Shown piece by piece: positions 13,398-25,800 of a stretch of 64,000 bases of DNA (position 1 is the first letter of the stretch; each line of letters begins with the position of its first letter). The notes under the pieces are model-generated. The model saw only the letters and a list, made by a program, of their open reading frames with translations, did no database searches and was not told where the DNA came from. This DNA is from Taeniopygia guttata (Eukaryota; Chordata; Aves; Passeriformes; Estrildidae). The translations under genes were made by a program, and so were the position numbers. The DNA is taken from contig NC_133026.1 in the NCBI RefSeq assembly GCF_048771995.1, positions 117,633,501 through 117,697,500 on the forward strand, written 5' to 3'.

Positions 13398-13950
13398 TGT
13401 TATAGTTTAACCCCAGGTGGCAATCAGCCCCTTGCTCACTCTCCCTGTCCTGGTGGGATGCAGGGGAGAACTCAATAAAGGTAGAACCCATGGCTTGAGG
13501 TGAGAAAAGTTTAAGAATTGAAATGAAGTAATAATAATAACAGCGAAAAAAGGAGAAAATTGAAAGAGAAGAATAAAACCCAAGAGAAAGAAGTGATGGA
13601 CAACAGAATTGTTCACCATGCTTTGATGCCCAGCCCATTCCTGAGCAAGGATTGGTGGCTCCTGGCCAACTCCCCCAGTTTGTATGCTGAGTATGATGTT
13701 CTAAATTATGGAATATCCCTTTGGCCAGTTCAGGTGAGCTGTCCCAGCTGTGATCCCTCCCAGATTCTTGTACACCTGCTCAGTGGCAGAGGATGGGAAC
13801 CTCAAAAGCCCTTGATGTAGGGTAAACACTGCTTAGCAACAACTAAAACATCAATGTGTTATCAACACTGTTCTCATACTGCACCCAAAACACAACACTA
13901 TACCAACTAATAGAAAGAAAATGAACTCTATCCCAGCTGAAACCAGGACA
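13398..13950 (-). mobile_element. Solo LTR of an avian endogenous retrovirus (ERVL-like)
   Basis: About 553 bp are bounded by TG and CA and flanked by near-identical 5-bp repeats (GTTCA at 13393-13397, GTTCG at 13951-13955), as expected for target-site duplication. Read on the minus strand it starts TGTCCTGGTTTCAGCTGGGA. It then shows a TATA-like region next to the AAACTGGGGG motif, and a T-rich stretch with TTATT repeats before the 3' end. I recognise this as an LTR common in bird genomes, but the exact family name is not certain; the 5-bp duplication fits ERVL. No internal viral region or second LTR lies beside it, so it is a solo LTR left by recombination. Its divergence suggests an old insertion. 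Confidence 0.8.
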
Positions 13951-16902
13951 GTTCGCTGTGCATGCAATAAAGTGCATATGAAAAACCTCATTTAGCAATT
14001 ATGCTTATAGGAATGCTGGAAATTGGAGTCAGCAGTAGAAACAGCCAACCTCCTTACTGTGACTTTAAAAAAAATCCTGATTACTTCTTCATTTCTCTTC
14101 TCAAAATTAGTCATCATTCCTGTAAGAGTGAGAAATAAACAGTGGTTGTATTTTCTGACTTTGGACTCGCTTCTACATCAATCAGGGGAGGTAGATGGAT
14201 GAAGGATGAAAATGTCCACAATTATCCCAACTTTATTTTAACAGAGATGTGTGGTGAGGACCCCTTGGCTGGACATTTCCCGGCACCCCAGGCTCCCTAG
14301 GGGAGGTGACCGCAGCAGCAGGCAGGGTCTGAGGTTCCCTGAGGTTCTGGTGTGGCAACAGCTGCTTTCGGGAAGGCATAAGTTGGTGACAAACAAATCA
14401 AAAAAAGAGCAGCGTAGGCCTGGGAGAACCACAGTTACATAAAGGTGAACAATGAAACATTATTTCTCAAGTGGGTATTTTGAAGGGCTGTTACCGCAAC
14501 ACTTTTTAAATAAATGAAAAGTACATTTGAATCGGAAGCAATTTGGTGTAACAAACTGCTACTGACTCATCCCAAACCTGAGGGGAAACAGAGCTGCTGT
14601 GACATGGAGAGATTTTTGAGTGCTTGCATGGGATGTGCTTCAGACCATCCAAGAGGGAGAGATATCAGTACCCTCCTCCAACACTGCTCCTATTAGCATC
14701 CACTAGCATGGTGCACATTCCAGTTAGGAGATCCTCATTGCTACTGCAATTGCATGCAAACAGAGATTGATTGTTGGTAGCTTCTTGAATGTTATACTGA
14801 TTCCACACCTATCCCATATTTTAATACCAATGCAGTAACAATCTATTTATCAAGAGCTTCAGTGCAGGAGATGTACGTCTTGAGTTCTCATGGCTTTACA
14901 AAATCTTTTATCTTCTTTCCAGAACAAATTTTTTTTCTTCAATTCAAAGGTTTATAAAAACATTTAATGAACCAGGTTGACACAAAGATTGCCATGTAAT
15001 TAGGAAACTATGACATTTTGCTCTTCTGTGTTCTTGTGCAAACTTAGAATTGTGCTGTCATCTACAAAAGCTTCTTTAATTTGTACAGCATTGTTGGAGA
15101 AAACTGTAGTTGGAATTAGACTTGCTTTTGATACATCCCAGAGTAGCTTGGATTATGTGCAGGAACATTTTCTTATTAAACATTTCAATAATTTGAACTA
15201 TGACTTCAAGAAAATACTGTATCTTTAAAATAATCTGATTTTTACTGTCCCTTTTAAAATGGCTGTGTGTACATCAAAGCTAAATGTCAGTAGATACAAT
15301 TTTGTGATAATTTCTCCTACCTAGTAGTGAAGTTCTATGCTGTAACCTACAATATCTTGCCTTCTTCTGTGTGGTCCCTACCTTGCAACACCACAACACC
15401 TAACATCAAAAAATTGTTGACCTCAAATATTAAATACTGCCATGTTCCTTTCTAAAGCTGCAAAATGTAACAGTGGTCTTTAATTAGTATTGAGATTAGA
15501 TGGATTTATTTAAGTGTGGCTTATGTTCTATACTTAGATTTACAATATTCCATTACCTGGCTTCTGCTAGATTGCCATATTATAAAAAGAAAGATAAGTA
15601 AAAGAAAAAGTTAGTTTAGTGGAGTCCAGAAGTTGATAATCTGTACCTATTTCTTGTTGTATTGGTTTTACCTGGTATAAGAGGACCATATGCATCTTTA
15701 AGTAAAATATTGCTGATATATCTTTACATAAATCCTTTTTGAAACTCACTTAAAAGTTCAGACTCAAATGTACCTTCAAACACTGACCCATAGTTCCCAA
15801 GACGGAAAATGTGAAAATGAAAATGTTCTTGGAGAACAAAAATCAGACTCTCTGGCTAGTAGGTGAATGTACATCTTCTCTGTGGGTTGGGAATAGGGTT
15901 ATGAATCTGGCAAAACTGGGAAATGACTAGATAAACAAGTAAGCAAATAATAAACTCCTGAAACATTTGTCTTAAATCTGTGTACTTTTTTTGATTTTAA
16001 GATACATCTTCCTGCTTTGGTAAGTTGTGGGTTTTTTTTTAATTGTTGTTACCTTTTTTCGACTCTGAAAAAAGTTGGTGCATAACAGTGCTTTAGCAGA
16101 ATTCATGTGTCTTTTGCCATAAACAGTTTGTTGGAAGTATTACTAGAATGGCAAAAACAAATCTGGCCTATTCTGTAGATCCTAGGCTGCCTTTAAAATG
16201 CTTTTATTTTGGAAAAAGCCTGTGAGCCTTTTATGAGTGGACATACACACTCCAAACCAAAGCCCTTGGTTCAGTTTCTTTTGACTAGAATACCAGTAAA
16301 TAACTTGAAAATGCAAACGGGGTCCTTGCGTTCTTGCTCATCTCTACAATTTGAGGAAGAACTCTTGACATTCTGGGTAGACCCCACCTACAAAACATTG
16401 TGTGCCAGAGAACTTGTTTACCAAAGCATGTTTGTTCACCCCAGCCTGTATTTGCAATTCTAGCAGAACGTGCTGTAGCTGGGATTCAGGAGGCTGAAAT
16501 AAGAAACATCCATACAGAATTACCACTTAGAGATATTTTTTTCTTTTTATACTTAGCTTTGGTATACCTTCCTGCACAAATCACTCAGATCTCCTGGAAT
16601 CTCAGACTTGACCTATTTTATAGAACTGTATTTATAAATGGAATTCCAAAGAGTCTTTGTTGAGAGCAAAATGCAGGTCATACAATGCTGTCAGGTGGGA
16701 GGGTTTTTTGACAATTTATACATTATAGACTGTATTTGATAACTTCAGCTTCACAGTGTTTACCAGTGCAGTAATTTATTACTGTGTTTTATGCAAGTCT
16801 GCTGATACTCTCAGAACATGTCAGAATGTACCAATAACCTGCATATGTGACATGTCAAGCACATGTGTTGCTACATGCCTATAAAGCATCCGGGTATCTT
16901 TG

Positions 16903-16944
16903 TCCTTTTGTTATCTGTATATTCCCTTTTGTTATCCATGTATT
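16903..16944. repeat. 21-bp tandem duplication
   Basis: Two adjacent 21-bp units share the core CCTTTTGTTAT and differ at about four positions. Confidence 0.75.
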
Positions 16945-19900
16945 CACCCTTGTAGGACTTGGTGGTGAGCCAGGTCCAATGTGCTTCTTTTGTCCTCGTA
17001 TTCATGGAACCCATGTAAATCTTTTGTGCTTCCATGTAAGCAAGCTTGAGGCAGTATCCACACTGTGGGTCTCTGAGATAACTGATAACTCAGATAAACT
17101 AGGCTATCAGGAACTCAGCATTCACACTGTTCTTCTTCTGGCAGCTGAACCAGTTTGTGGAGATTTCACTTGGGCACACTTGCAGTGAGTGAGGGCAGCT
17201 GCAGGGCCAAAGGAGATAGGGGCCATGTGCCCTCTGATAATTGTGCTTCTCCTAAGGACACAGCTATGGTTGGATTATGTCTCCTGGTGGAACCCTGCCA
17301 GCTATTGGAGTGATAAGTGAACAGGATGTAAACAGCAGGGTTTCGGTCAGACAGTTCATGTGCACGGAATTCACCATTCCCTTTAAATGCCTTACATGCT
17401 AAGTAATTTTTAGAAACTAATCACTGAAAAAAGTGAAACTAACCTGAGAAAAAGTACTCCATATAGAGTAACAATAATACATTTAGTTGTGTGCATGAGG
17501 GAAGTACTTGAGGAGGATGAAATCAGGAAAACAGAGATTCATGTATTGAAATTGCAGATATGATATTTCACTGCCTGATACTGCTTTTTTACTTTGAAAT
17601 TTCATCGATCATTTATGCTATTGGCAGAATGCTTGCTTGTGTACTAGCATTCCTTTTTAGTATATGCTTCAGTTGATTTAAACCAGTTTTCTTCTGAGCT
17701 TCTGTGAAGAATTTCTTTGATGTGGTGCTGCTGTCATTTTTCTGGTTCATATTATACACACTCTGTGATGTTAATGAAATGATGCAGTTTATTACTTTTT
17801 TTCTATAGTTTCCCATCATTTTGATTTGTGGTTTTTGCTATGCTGGGGAAGAGTCCATGTAGTGTTGTTGCAGATCGTAATTTTCATATTCATTAACCTC
17901 TGAGCTCCAGGACACTCTTCCTGTAATATTCATGGATCATCATCTTTGTATCTGGAGTGCTGGAAAACTGGTAGTTCACTATGTCACTATGAATGAAGCC
18001 TCCGTTTACTTGCCAAGTTGTTATGCTTTGTCAAAAGACAATACTAAATCTTTCAGCTGTGTTAAGGAGGCTTGTGGTAGTTTCTGGTGGGTTGGTTAGT
18101 TTGCTTGGGAGAAGGGGTTGAAGTAGATGTTTGCAATGAATCAGTCTTTTAAGTATTCATTTCATTCCTTCAAATTGAAAGACTGTCATACGAAGACATT
18201 CTGTAGCTGATCTAGCATACAAAAAGAAAGTAGGGAAAAAACCATTTCCTCTGCGCAGCTCATGTAAAGCTGAACCATTACTCAGACTCCTCTAATAAGC
18301 ACAGGCATACAACTATGAAAATGAGTTAAATGAAACCTATCAATATGCATACATTCATTAAGTGTTACAAAACCAGCTTTGGTAAAGAACAGTTACCTGG
18401 TGATACTGTTGCTTGCACCTGCATTGTGAGCTTTAAATCTTGCCCAGCTGGCATTTCTTCCACAGTTTTAACTCTCAGGCTTTCAGCTAGTTCACTTTCC
18501 CACCCAGTGTCTTCTCTTATTTGATGTTGTCCATGGTAGCCTGTGTTTTCTGGTAATCTCATGAGCCCAGGGAGCCTAACAGGACACTGTTTTCTCCAGT
18601 ACACAACTCTTGGGTGCCACACTTTGCAGGGCTGAATGCCAGGTCCCAACTGGCCCATGTCCAAATCTCTTCTGTTCCTAATCAGACGGCAGGGTAGGAG
18701 CATAGCCTAATTAGCTGCCAAACAAGAGGATGGAAAGCAGTGTGAGAGTAACTCATAGAACAGGGCAAGTGCATATCTGTCTTCATACATTTATGGGGTC
18801 ATTGTGGCAGCCAGAATCCCTGGTGTTAGACAGTATTTGCCCAGAGTTGCTGTGCCTGTGTCATTGTGAGGCCCATCCATTGCAGCCAAAGGGCAATGTC
18901 CTCAGGCTGCTTGGTGCTGTACAGGTGGGTACAGCCTGCTGGCACTTGGGCTCTTTGATTAAAACAATTGGCACATGCGGTGATAACTACAGTGACCATG
19001 AGTTGCTTCCTGAATGAAGTCTAAGCTCAGGGCTTGATGAGCTTGAGGCTAACAATAATTATTTAAAAGATCTTTTCATATCTATTACTGTATCATGTTT
19101 GGAGGGTTTTAAACAGACACATTTGTTGTAACTGGAGTTAACAGTTGGCAAGATACTGCCACAGAAGAAGTTTTAATTCCAAACACCATCTCATCTTAGT
19201 GTTCAAACCTCTTGATTATTTACAGTCTGTTCTGGGATAAGGAGGTTGTTTTCCTTAGTGTGAGGAGTAGGATACAAAGCTTGGTGTTAACCGAGATAGG
19301 ATAAGATATTCCTTTGAAGATGCAAGAACTGAAATGGAGAGCTGTGGTGTTAATGTTTGAAGCTGATAGGGAAGTAATGATTTTGTTGCTCAATGACCTG
19401 CTGTGTTTTAGAAGTAACTAAAATTCTTGGACTATGCTTGTCAAGCGGTCTGGGCTGTGCTTTTTGTGTGAATATTTGAATGTATACAAAGGTTTCATGG
19501 TATATTCATATGGAACAGTATTCACTAGCAAAAATCCAGGCTCCATTTAAACAACTCATCTGTATTCCTGCTTGTCTTTGTCTTAAAATGGTTTTTTTAT
19601 GCTCTGTTTTTGTTTTTTTTTTTTTCTGTATAGTTCTCTTGAGGTTATAAAATGAGACTTTTGATCTTTGGTCAGGGACAAGGTTTTCATACTAATTTAA
19701 AGACATTTTCAGTAAAAACAGAACTGAATAGTTCATATTGCTGTTACCTGCTCTTCCTGGGCTTGGAGAAACATGTTAAAGGTGCTCTGCATTTCTGTGA
19801 CCTCTTGCGTTTGCAGTGGCTTGAGATGGGTCCTTCATTTCTCTTCTGTTTTCTTGTATTTTCCATGCCCACCACCCAATCACTGATATTCCTCGAGCAA

Positions 19901-22229
19901 AGGTTTAAAATAGTTGGGATGGCAGCACACAACATGGATTTGTAACATTCCTTAGAAACAAAGTACTGCAAATCAGTGGAAATGAGATTCTCTCTCTGTG
20001 TTACAGCCCAGAAAACATAAATGGGGAATGCAAGAGAGTTCCTGGGGACAAAAATGTCAGAGTGAATGCTGACCTTTAACTTCACTAAAAGGCAAGCTGA
20101 GTTCTGTGTACTTCTCTGTGTGCTATGCAGTTAACCACCAGGTATCCACCCTGACATTAGAATATTAGCCTTTAAAAGCTCATCAAGCAAATCTGTAAAT
20201 TACAATTTATTTAAATTTTAGGACCTTAACAGTCTTTTGTATAGTATGATGCAGTAGCTAGATGAATATGCTGTGGAATTCATTCGGGAAAATTACAATT
20301 TAAGGATATGTACCATGTTGCTAATCTCTAATTTACCTATGCCAGAACAGGGGGAGGAACTGCATAAAATTAACCACTCGACAGCCCAGTCTTCAGAGGG
20401 ATTTTCAGTGTGAGGAAGGGCAAATAGCTGGTCTTTAGTCAAAGGTTTAGGGCTTAGACTGTGTGGACAGGGAGACAGAGTTAAATTATCTCCAAGCCAG
20501 GGTCATCTTCTCACCTTACCTGGGTTGAGGCTATACTGTAAATCAGTCCAATAGCTCCATTTAACTGATCTCCTGACAAGTGAATGATTAACTGAAAACT
20601 ATCAACCAGACAGAAGCAGAACACTGCTCAACAATTGCTAAGTAAAATAGCTCTTGAATACAGATTACCTGACTAAATTATTTGTCAGTGAGTTATTCTA
20701 CCTGACTGAAGTTCAGAAGCATTCTGGTCTGGGGCTCACCACGAGAAGGCCTAACAAAGCCTCTTTAAACCTCTCCATGAATGCAGAGGCAAATACCTGT
20801 CCAGACTGGAAGGAGCAAGAGAAGGCTGTCACTGCAATGCCAAGTCTCAATCTCTAGCAGTACCTATCCAAAACCACAAAACTCCAAAATCAGGAATGGG
20901 CAGGTTAGAATGGGAAAATTCCTCATTTCTTCCTGTGTGGACTTTACTGAAATGGAAGTTTGTGTCTTGTAGCTTATGTGGACACAGTTACAACACACTA
21001 ATCCAAACACTGACGTATTTTAAAAACTGCCAGACTGCTTCTCTGATTTGTTTTTGGAGAATGCTTGGATGACTGTCAGTGCCTGACACATGAGTGTAGT
21101 ATTATGCAGAAATACTTCTGCAGCAGCACTGTCAGAAGCAGGATCTCCTGAATTGCTGCTTGCCAGATACTTGCCAATACCTGTGACTGTTGAAATGAGC
21201 TGTCATGTCCTGTCAGGCCCAAATACAAGTCTGGTGAAGGCAGGCCTGTAAAACGTGGGGCTTCTCCATAATCAATAGAACAGTTCCTCATGACAGCTTG
21301 TGGGGTTTTGGGGACACCCTTGTGTTACATTGGTAATACAGTGCAGTGGGCTGCAGTATTTTCACACTTGGTCATTCTTTACATGGCCGTTGAAATCCCA
21401 AGAAACATTTCAGGTATTTATACGGAGGAAGCTAAAATGGCATAGGCTTTTAACTCAGGATGAGTGTTACCATTTGCATTAGATACTCCTGTCACTTAAG
21501 CCTTCTCTGAATGTTTGAAAGAGTAACAGACCCACAGTACACCAGGCTTTAACTTAATGGGTGTGGTGGTCTTTTCTGTTAAACACAATCTGTGCTAACT
21601 CCTGTTTGTCTCACAATTTTAGATCTCGTTAACAAAATAAAGGAGGGATACTGTCATTAAAGAAGTTTTTTTCCCTCCTCTATAATTTATATTTTTATAA
21701 CTTTTTTATGGCCTCAATTTGCTCAGGAAAACTTTGCAAGTTACAGATAATTTTAAAGACGTCCTGTTGAATTTTAGTGGGTGTATTGAAACTTACCCCT
21801 GAAATTTTAGAGGTTGCAGAAATAGTTCCCGAAATAGTACCAGATATCATACAAACCTATCTCATTTTCCATGTGTTATTGCTCCTGCCCATACTTTCCT
21901 CCCTTCTCTCGGAAGGCGAGCTGTCATTACAGCGGCTGGTTGGTTTAATTACGGCTTTGCCGGTGGATTGTGGGCACCCCTGGACACACAAGAGTTAAAG
22001 TGAAACCCCTCGTGTGCGCAGGGGTGTTTTAAAGTTATTTTTACCAGAGCGTTGCTGTTTTTCCAGAGTTTCTATGGGGAGCCGCCCAGCAGAAGCCGGA
22101 GCATCTCCCTGGGGGCTGAGGAGGGGAGAGGGGACTGAAGCCTTGGGGTTAGGGAAGTGAAAACTTGTCCCTAGAACAAAACATGTTTTTTAAAGTTTTT
22201 TATTTTAGTGTGGCTATATAGATATATAT

Positions 22230-22890
22230 GTATATATAGGGCCGGAGGGGGAGAGGATCTCACCTCCCGGGCTGTCCCACAGCCCGGGGCGAGCCGGGCT
22301 CCGGGCTCCGCGGAGGGTTGCGCGGGCGGGCGGGCAGCCTGGCGCCGCGGCAGGGGAGGGGCGGGAGGCAGGGAAGGAGAGAAGGAGGGAGGGGAGAAGA
22401 GAAGGAGGAGGCAGGGAGGGAGAGCGAGAGAGGGCGGCCGCAGGCTCCGCGCCCGGGCGGAGCCGCCTTTCCCTTTCCCGGGCCGCCGAGCCCCGGGCGC
22501 GTTGTGCTGCGGGGGCGGGCCATGGCCGCGCGGGGCAGCGGCGGCGGGCGCTGGGCCGGGAACGGGAGGAGCGCCTCAACTTCCTAGAAGTCGAGGAGCC
22601 CAGAAATAGTTGCTGGGGTGAAGGCGAGAGAAGCTTGGTTTCGTTCCCGAGGTCCTCGCGGTGCGGTGAAGCCGGTGGCTGCGCCGGTGAGGAGGAGGAG
22701 GAGGAGGAAGGGGAAGGGCAGCAGGAGGAGGGGGGGGTGCGAGTCCCCGGTACTGGGGAGGGGAACCGGCGCGGGCTCTGCGCGGTCGCTCTCGTCCTTC
22801 TCCGAGTGGTTCGCAGCCGGGACGTGCTGCTGTTTCGGAAGGGCAGCACTGAAGCATCTTAGGCAACACTGGTTTGTCGAAATTCAGGTA
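22230..22890 (+). promoter_or_regulatory. SGK3: CpG island 2, probable SGK3 promoter and first exon
   Basis: A dense CpG island starts abruptly after an AT-rich string of TATATA-type motifs (22212-22240). It lies 6.6 kb upstream of the first SGK3 coding exon, on the same side as transcription, with no other gene between. Candidate plus-strand donors are CCG then GTGAGG at 22686/22687 and CAG then GTACCC at 22887/22888. Either could end a noncoding exon 1 that joins the leader exon at 29354. Frames inside are open on both strands but encode only low-complexity Pro, Arg and Gly-rich strings that match nothing known. No TSS can be fixed from sequence. Use as the main SGK3 promoter is inference from position and composition. 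Confidence 0.65.
22346..22434. repeat. Homopurine GA-rich tract in CpG island 2
   Basis: Almost 90 bases on the plus strand are nearly all G and A, in GGGAGG, GAAGGA and GAGAGC-type arrangements. A second purine tract of GGA repeats lies at 22687-22738. Such strand-asymmetric tracts can form triplex or G-quadruplex structures and are common in core promoters. Confidence 0.8.
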
Positions 22891-25800
22891 CCCTTGAGGA
22901 ATTTAATTTTGTGGAGGTTAATTAAAAGGCTGTTGTAAAGTATTATGGCTAAAGTTCTTTTGACAGGTTGTACTTTTTTTTTTTTTTTGTGTCTGTTTAT
23001 GTGAGTTTTCCTCCTCTAGCAGCTCATAAAGCTGTAACTGCTGCTTCTGAACGTGCAGTAGTTCTGCAGGATGGAATGCGCCTTTCTTATTCCCCATTAA
23101 ACTTAGGATACTTTGTTATGGGGGTAGTGCATTTCATCACAGCACAGAAGTGTCACCTGAATGCCCTTACGGTTCTTCTTGCACTGAAGATTTCTGTCAA
23201 TATTGCTTGCTGCTGTGTCCATGTAGCTCAGGTTTGTTTATATCTTCTTTCAGACATTCCAAGTGGTTTTACAGACACACACAGAATGAAACTGTATTTT
23301 GAAAGGTTGATGTTACTCTCTTTTGGATTCTCCTAACATTAGTGTTGTTTTAGTCTCAGTGTCTAAATATAGTTCTAACCTTTTTTTTTTTTCCTTCACC
23401 TGCACATCAATCTCTTGAATGACTGTAATATGAACTAATGGTAAAAACAGAAGCTGCATATGGAGGAGTATTTTCCTGAAGGTTTTAAGATACTTTAAAT
23501 TTCAGGGGAAATTGTTACTAGCTTTTGGAAAGCATTTTGGAAAGTTCATTGTTGTTAAGGTAATTTCCATGCGTGATATTTCTTATAACATAAAGCTAGA
23601 AATCTGACCTATTTTTTAAAAGATACTTTAAGATCCTCATTTAGATCAGAAATGCAGCACAATTGACTTGCCCATGTCAGTGAGAAGTACTGGTTATTTT
23701 AAAAACATTGGCAAAGTTGAAGAGGTAGGCACTAGGGGTTACATGATAATGTAACATAATAATAATAACAACATAATGTGTTAAAATTGCTTTCCAGCCT
23801 TGAATTCCCACCTGTGATGTAAATTACAGGCTCACCACATCTGATGCTGTTGCACCAAATTCTGTTTTCTGTACATGAGCCACTAATCTGTGAATCCTTA
23901 TGAACTGAACCTTCTCATTCTCTGTGCAGTACAGAAATATGTGAGAGTTCAGTATATGCTCTCACCTGTGGGAGTCTGTAAACTGTCCCTGAAGAATGGA
24001 TGTAGAATACTTGCTGTGGTTGCACTGACGTAACATGATGAATCAACTGGTGGTGAACTGGACATGCAGTTTGTATATTGCTAGAGGGTCTTTTTCCTGC
24101 TTGCTTTTTATATTCCAACATTTAAGTTGTTGCCTTTTCATTATCAAATAACTTTATGATTCTAGGCAGCCAACAATTCTGTAAAGCACAGACTTCAAAA
24201 GTGTGATTTCTGGATTGTGGCCTGTAACTTAGATTTGTATATTTCATTATGTTATTATCCAGTTATATTCTGTTATATGGGTTTTACCCTTTTGCTGATT
24301 ACAGTACATAAAATCCTGGAATGCTCTCCATGTTCAATGCATTAGCAGTAACATCCATCTTAAACAGATTGGAATTCTGTATTTATGTAGTGAAACCAAG
24401 GGAGAGCAGTTGGTGACTTCTGTTGAAGGTCATGTAAGAACATGTCCAGTATATCTGGAATTGAAATGTGGTGTTCTCTCATTTAATTTTCATCCAGAGG
24501 GGTAAAATGAGGCTGGATTTGTTTGCTTGGTGTTTACTGAAGTCTGACTGCCCTCTTATGTAGAGCTGACTATGTTGCAGGTGGCTGCTGTCAGCTGTCT
24601 GTAACATCTCTTCAAAGTAGCTTATGGTGCTGTTGCTGCAACTCCTGAGCTGTGCTATCCTTAGGTATCTACATGTAAAATTTACTTGGACCTGGTGTAT
24701 AGGCAGACTGAGAAAGCACACCAAGAAGTGTGCAAGTAGCAAGTGGGATATACAAACCGGATTTTTTAAATATACTCTGTTGTTTGTGTAAGTTGTACTA
24801 TCTCAGACACATAGCGATCCTTGTGGATACTATGGACACAGGTTAAAGTTGAAATTATTATGGAGATGTGTTCAGGATTAAAAGACAACTGCCTCTTACT
24901 GGCAGTATTTGTTCTGAAGACCTGTTTTATTACTCAGGGTTTGCTTACCACAGCAGAGAACCTGCGTTCTGTCATGTAATAAATATGAATGCAAATAGGT
25001 CTAATCCAAGCCACAAATCTTGTTATATGCCAGTTAAGAGTAATTTACTGGAGTTTCTTTTGGGAGGTGGGGCAGAAGGGATGTTCTTGGGTGCAGTACA
25101 GTCATGGGAAGGTAATGTTTGCCTGACTTCTCCAAAGTAAATTTGATAGAGACAAAATGAGGGTAATTACTTATTTCATTCTTTTGGTTGCATTTTCACT
25201 TCACTTGCAGTCCTTTCCTTGAAGTAAAAAGATTCAGTTGAATTGGACTTTGCCCATGTTGCTGCAGAGGAGTGGTGCTACTAGAAATTTTTAAAACTGC
25301 TAGGTAGTGGGTGGATGTGTAAACAGGGAGCAGGCTTTTTCCTTTATACTAGTGGCTGAATTCTCAACTCTCTCAAATTGTACTTAGAAGAGAGCGTGGA
25401 GAAAAGCTAGGGATTGACTGGAGTATTTTGGTTAGTACTCTGTTTTTTAATTCAGGTGAAGTCTCACTAGAGGTCTACCCTGGTGTCTAGTGTTACTGTA
25501 TTAAAAATTTTATAGTAGTGTGACATTTAAAAGGATGTATTTTGTGAATGAAACCTGTTTTCCTCCAGAACCTTGTTATTGAACAGCTTCTGGCCATTCC
25601 TCTCCCTTTAGAGATTAGCAGTCTGTGTTTTCCTTTTGACTTTTTATGAAACATTTGACTTCATGTACAGTTCCCTCATCCTGTATTTCTGTTGCACTGG
25701 ATTCTGACTATCTTGTCTCCATGTGTGTCAGCTGCCTGTCTGGTAACAAGAATGGGACACTATTTCTTCACAGAGAGGTTGAGAAAAAGTTGACTTTCTG

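Larger units (their letters stand above)
1091..22200. other. 21 kb without a recognised exon
   Basis: This AT-rich stretch lies between CpG islands 1 and 2. I find no exon of a known gene in it on either strand. The repeats that can be named are listed separately. Simple runs include 19 T at 1172-1190. The stretch from about 10000 to 11450 is pyrimidine-rich on the plus strand, without a repeat I can name. The longest open frame (9411-9971, plus, 186 codons) shows no recognisable domain. The region is either a long first intron of transcripts from island 1 or intergenic. Confidence 0.6.

Noticed and set aside
22214-22849. 211-codon minus-strand frame in CpG island 2
   Set aside because: Low-complexity Ser/Pro/Arg product of a GC-rich purine tract; no recognisable domain.
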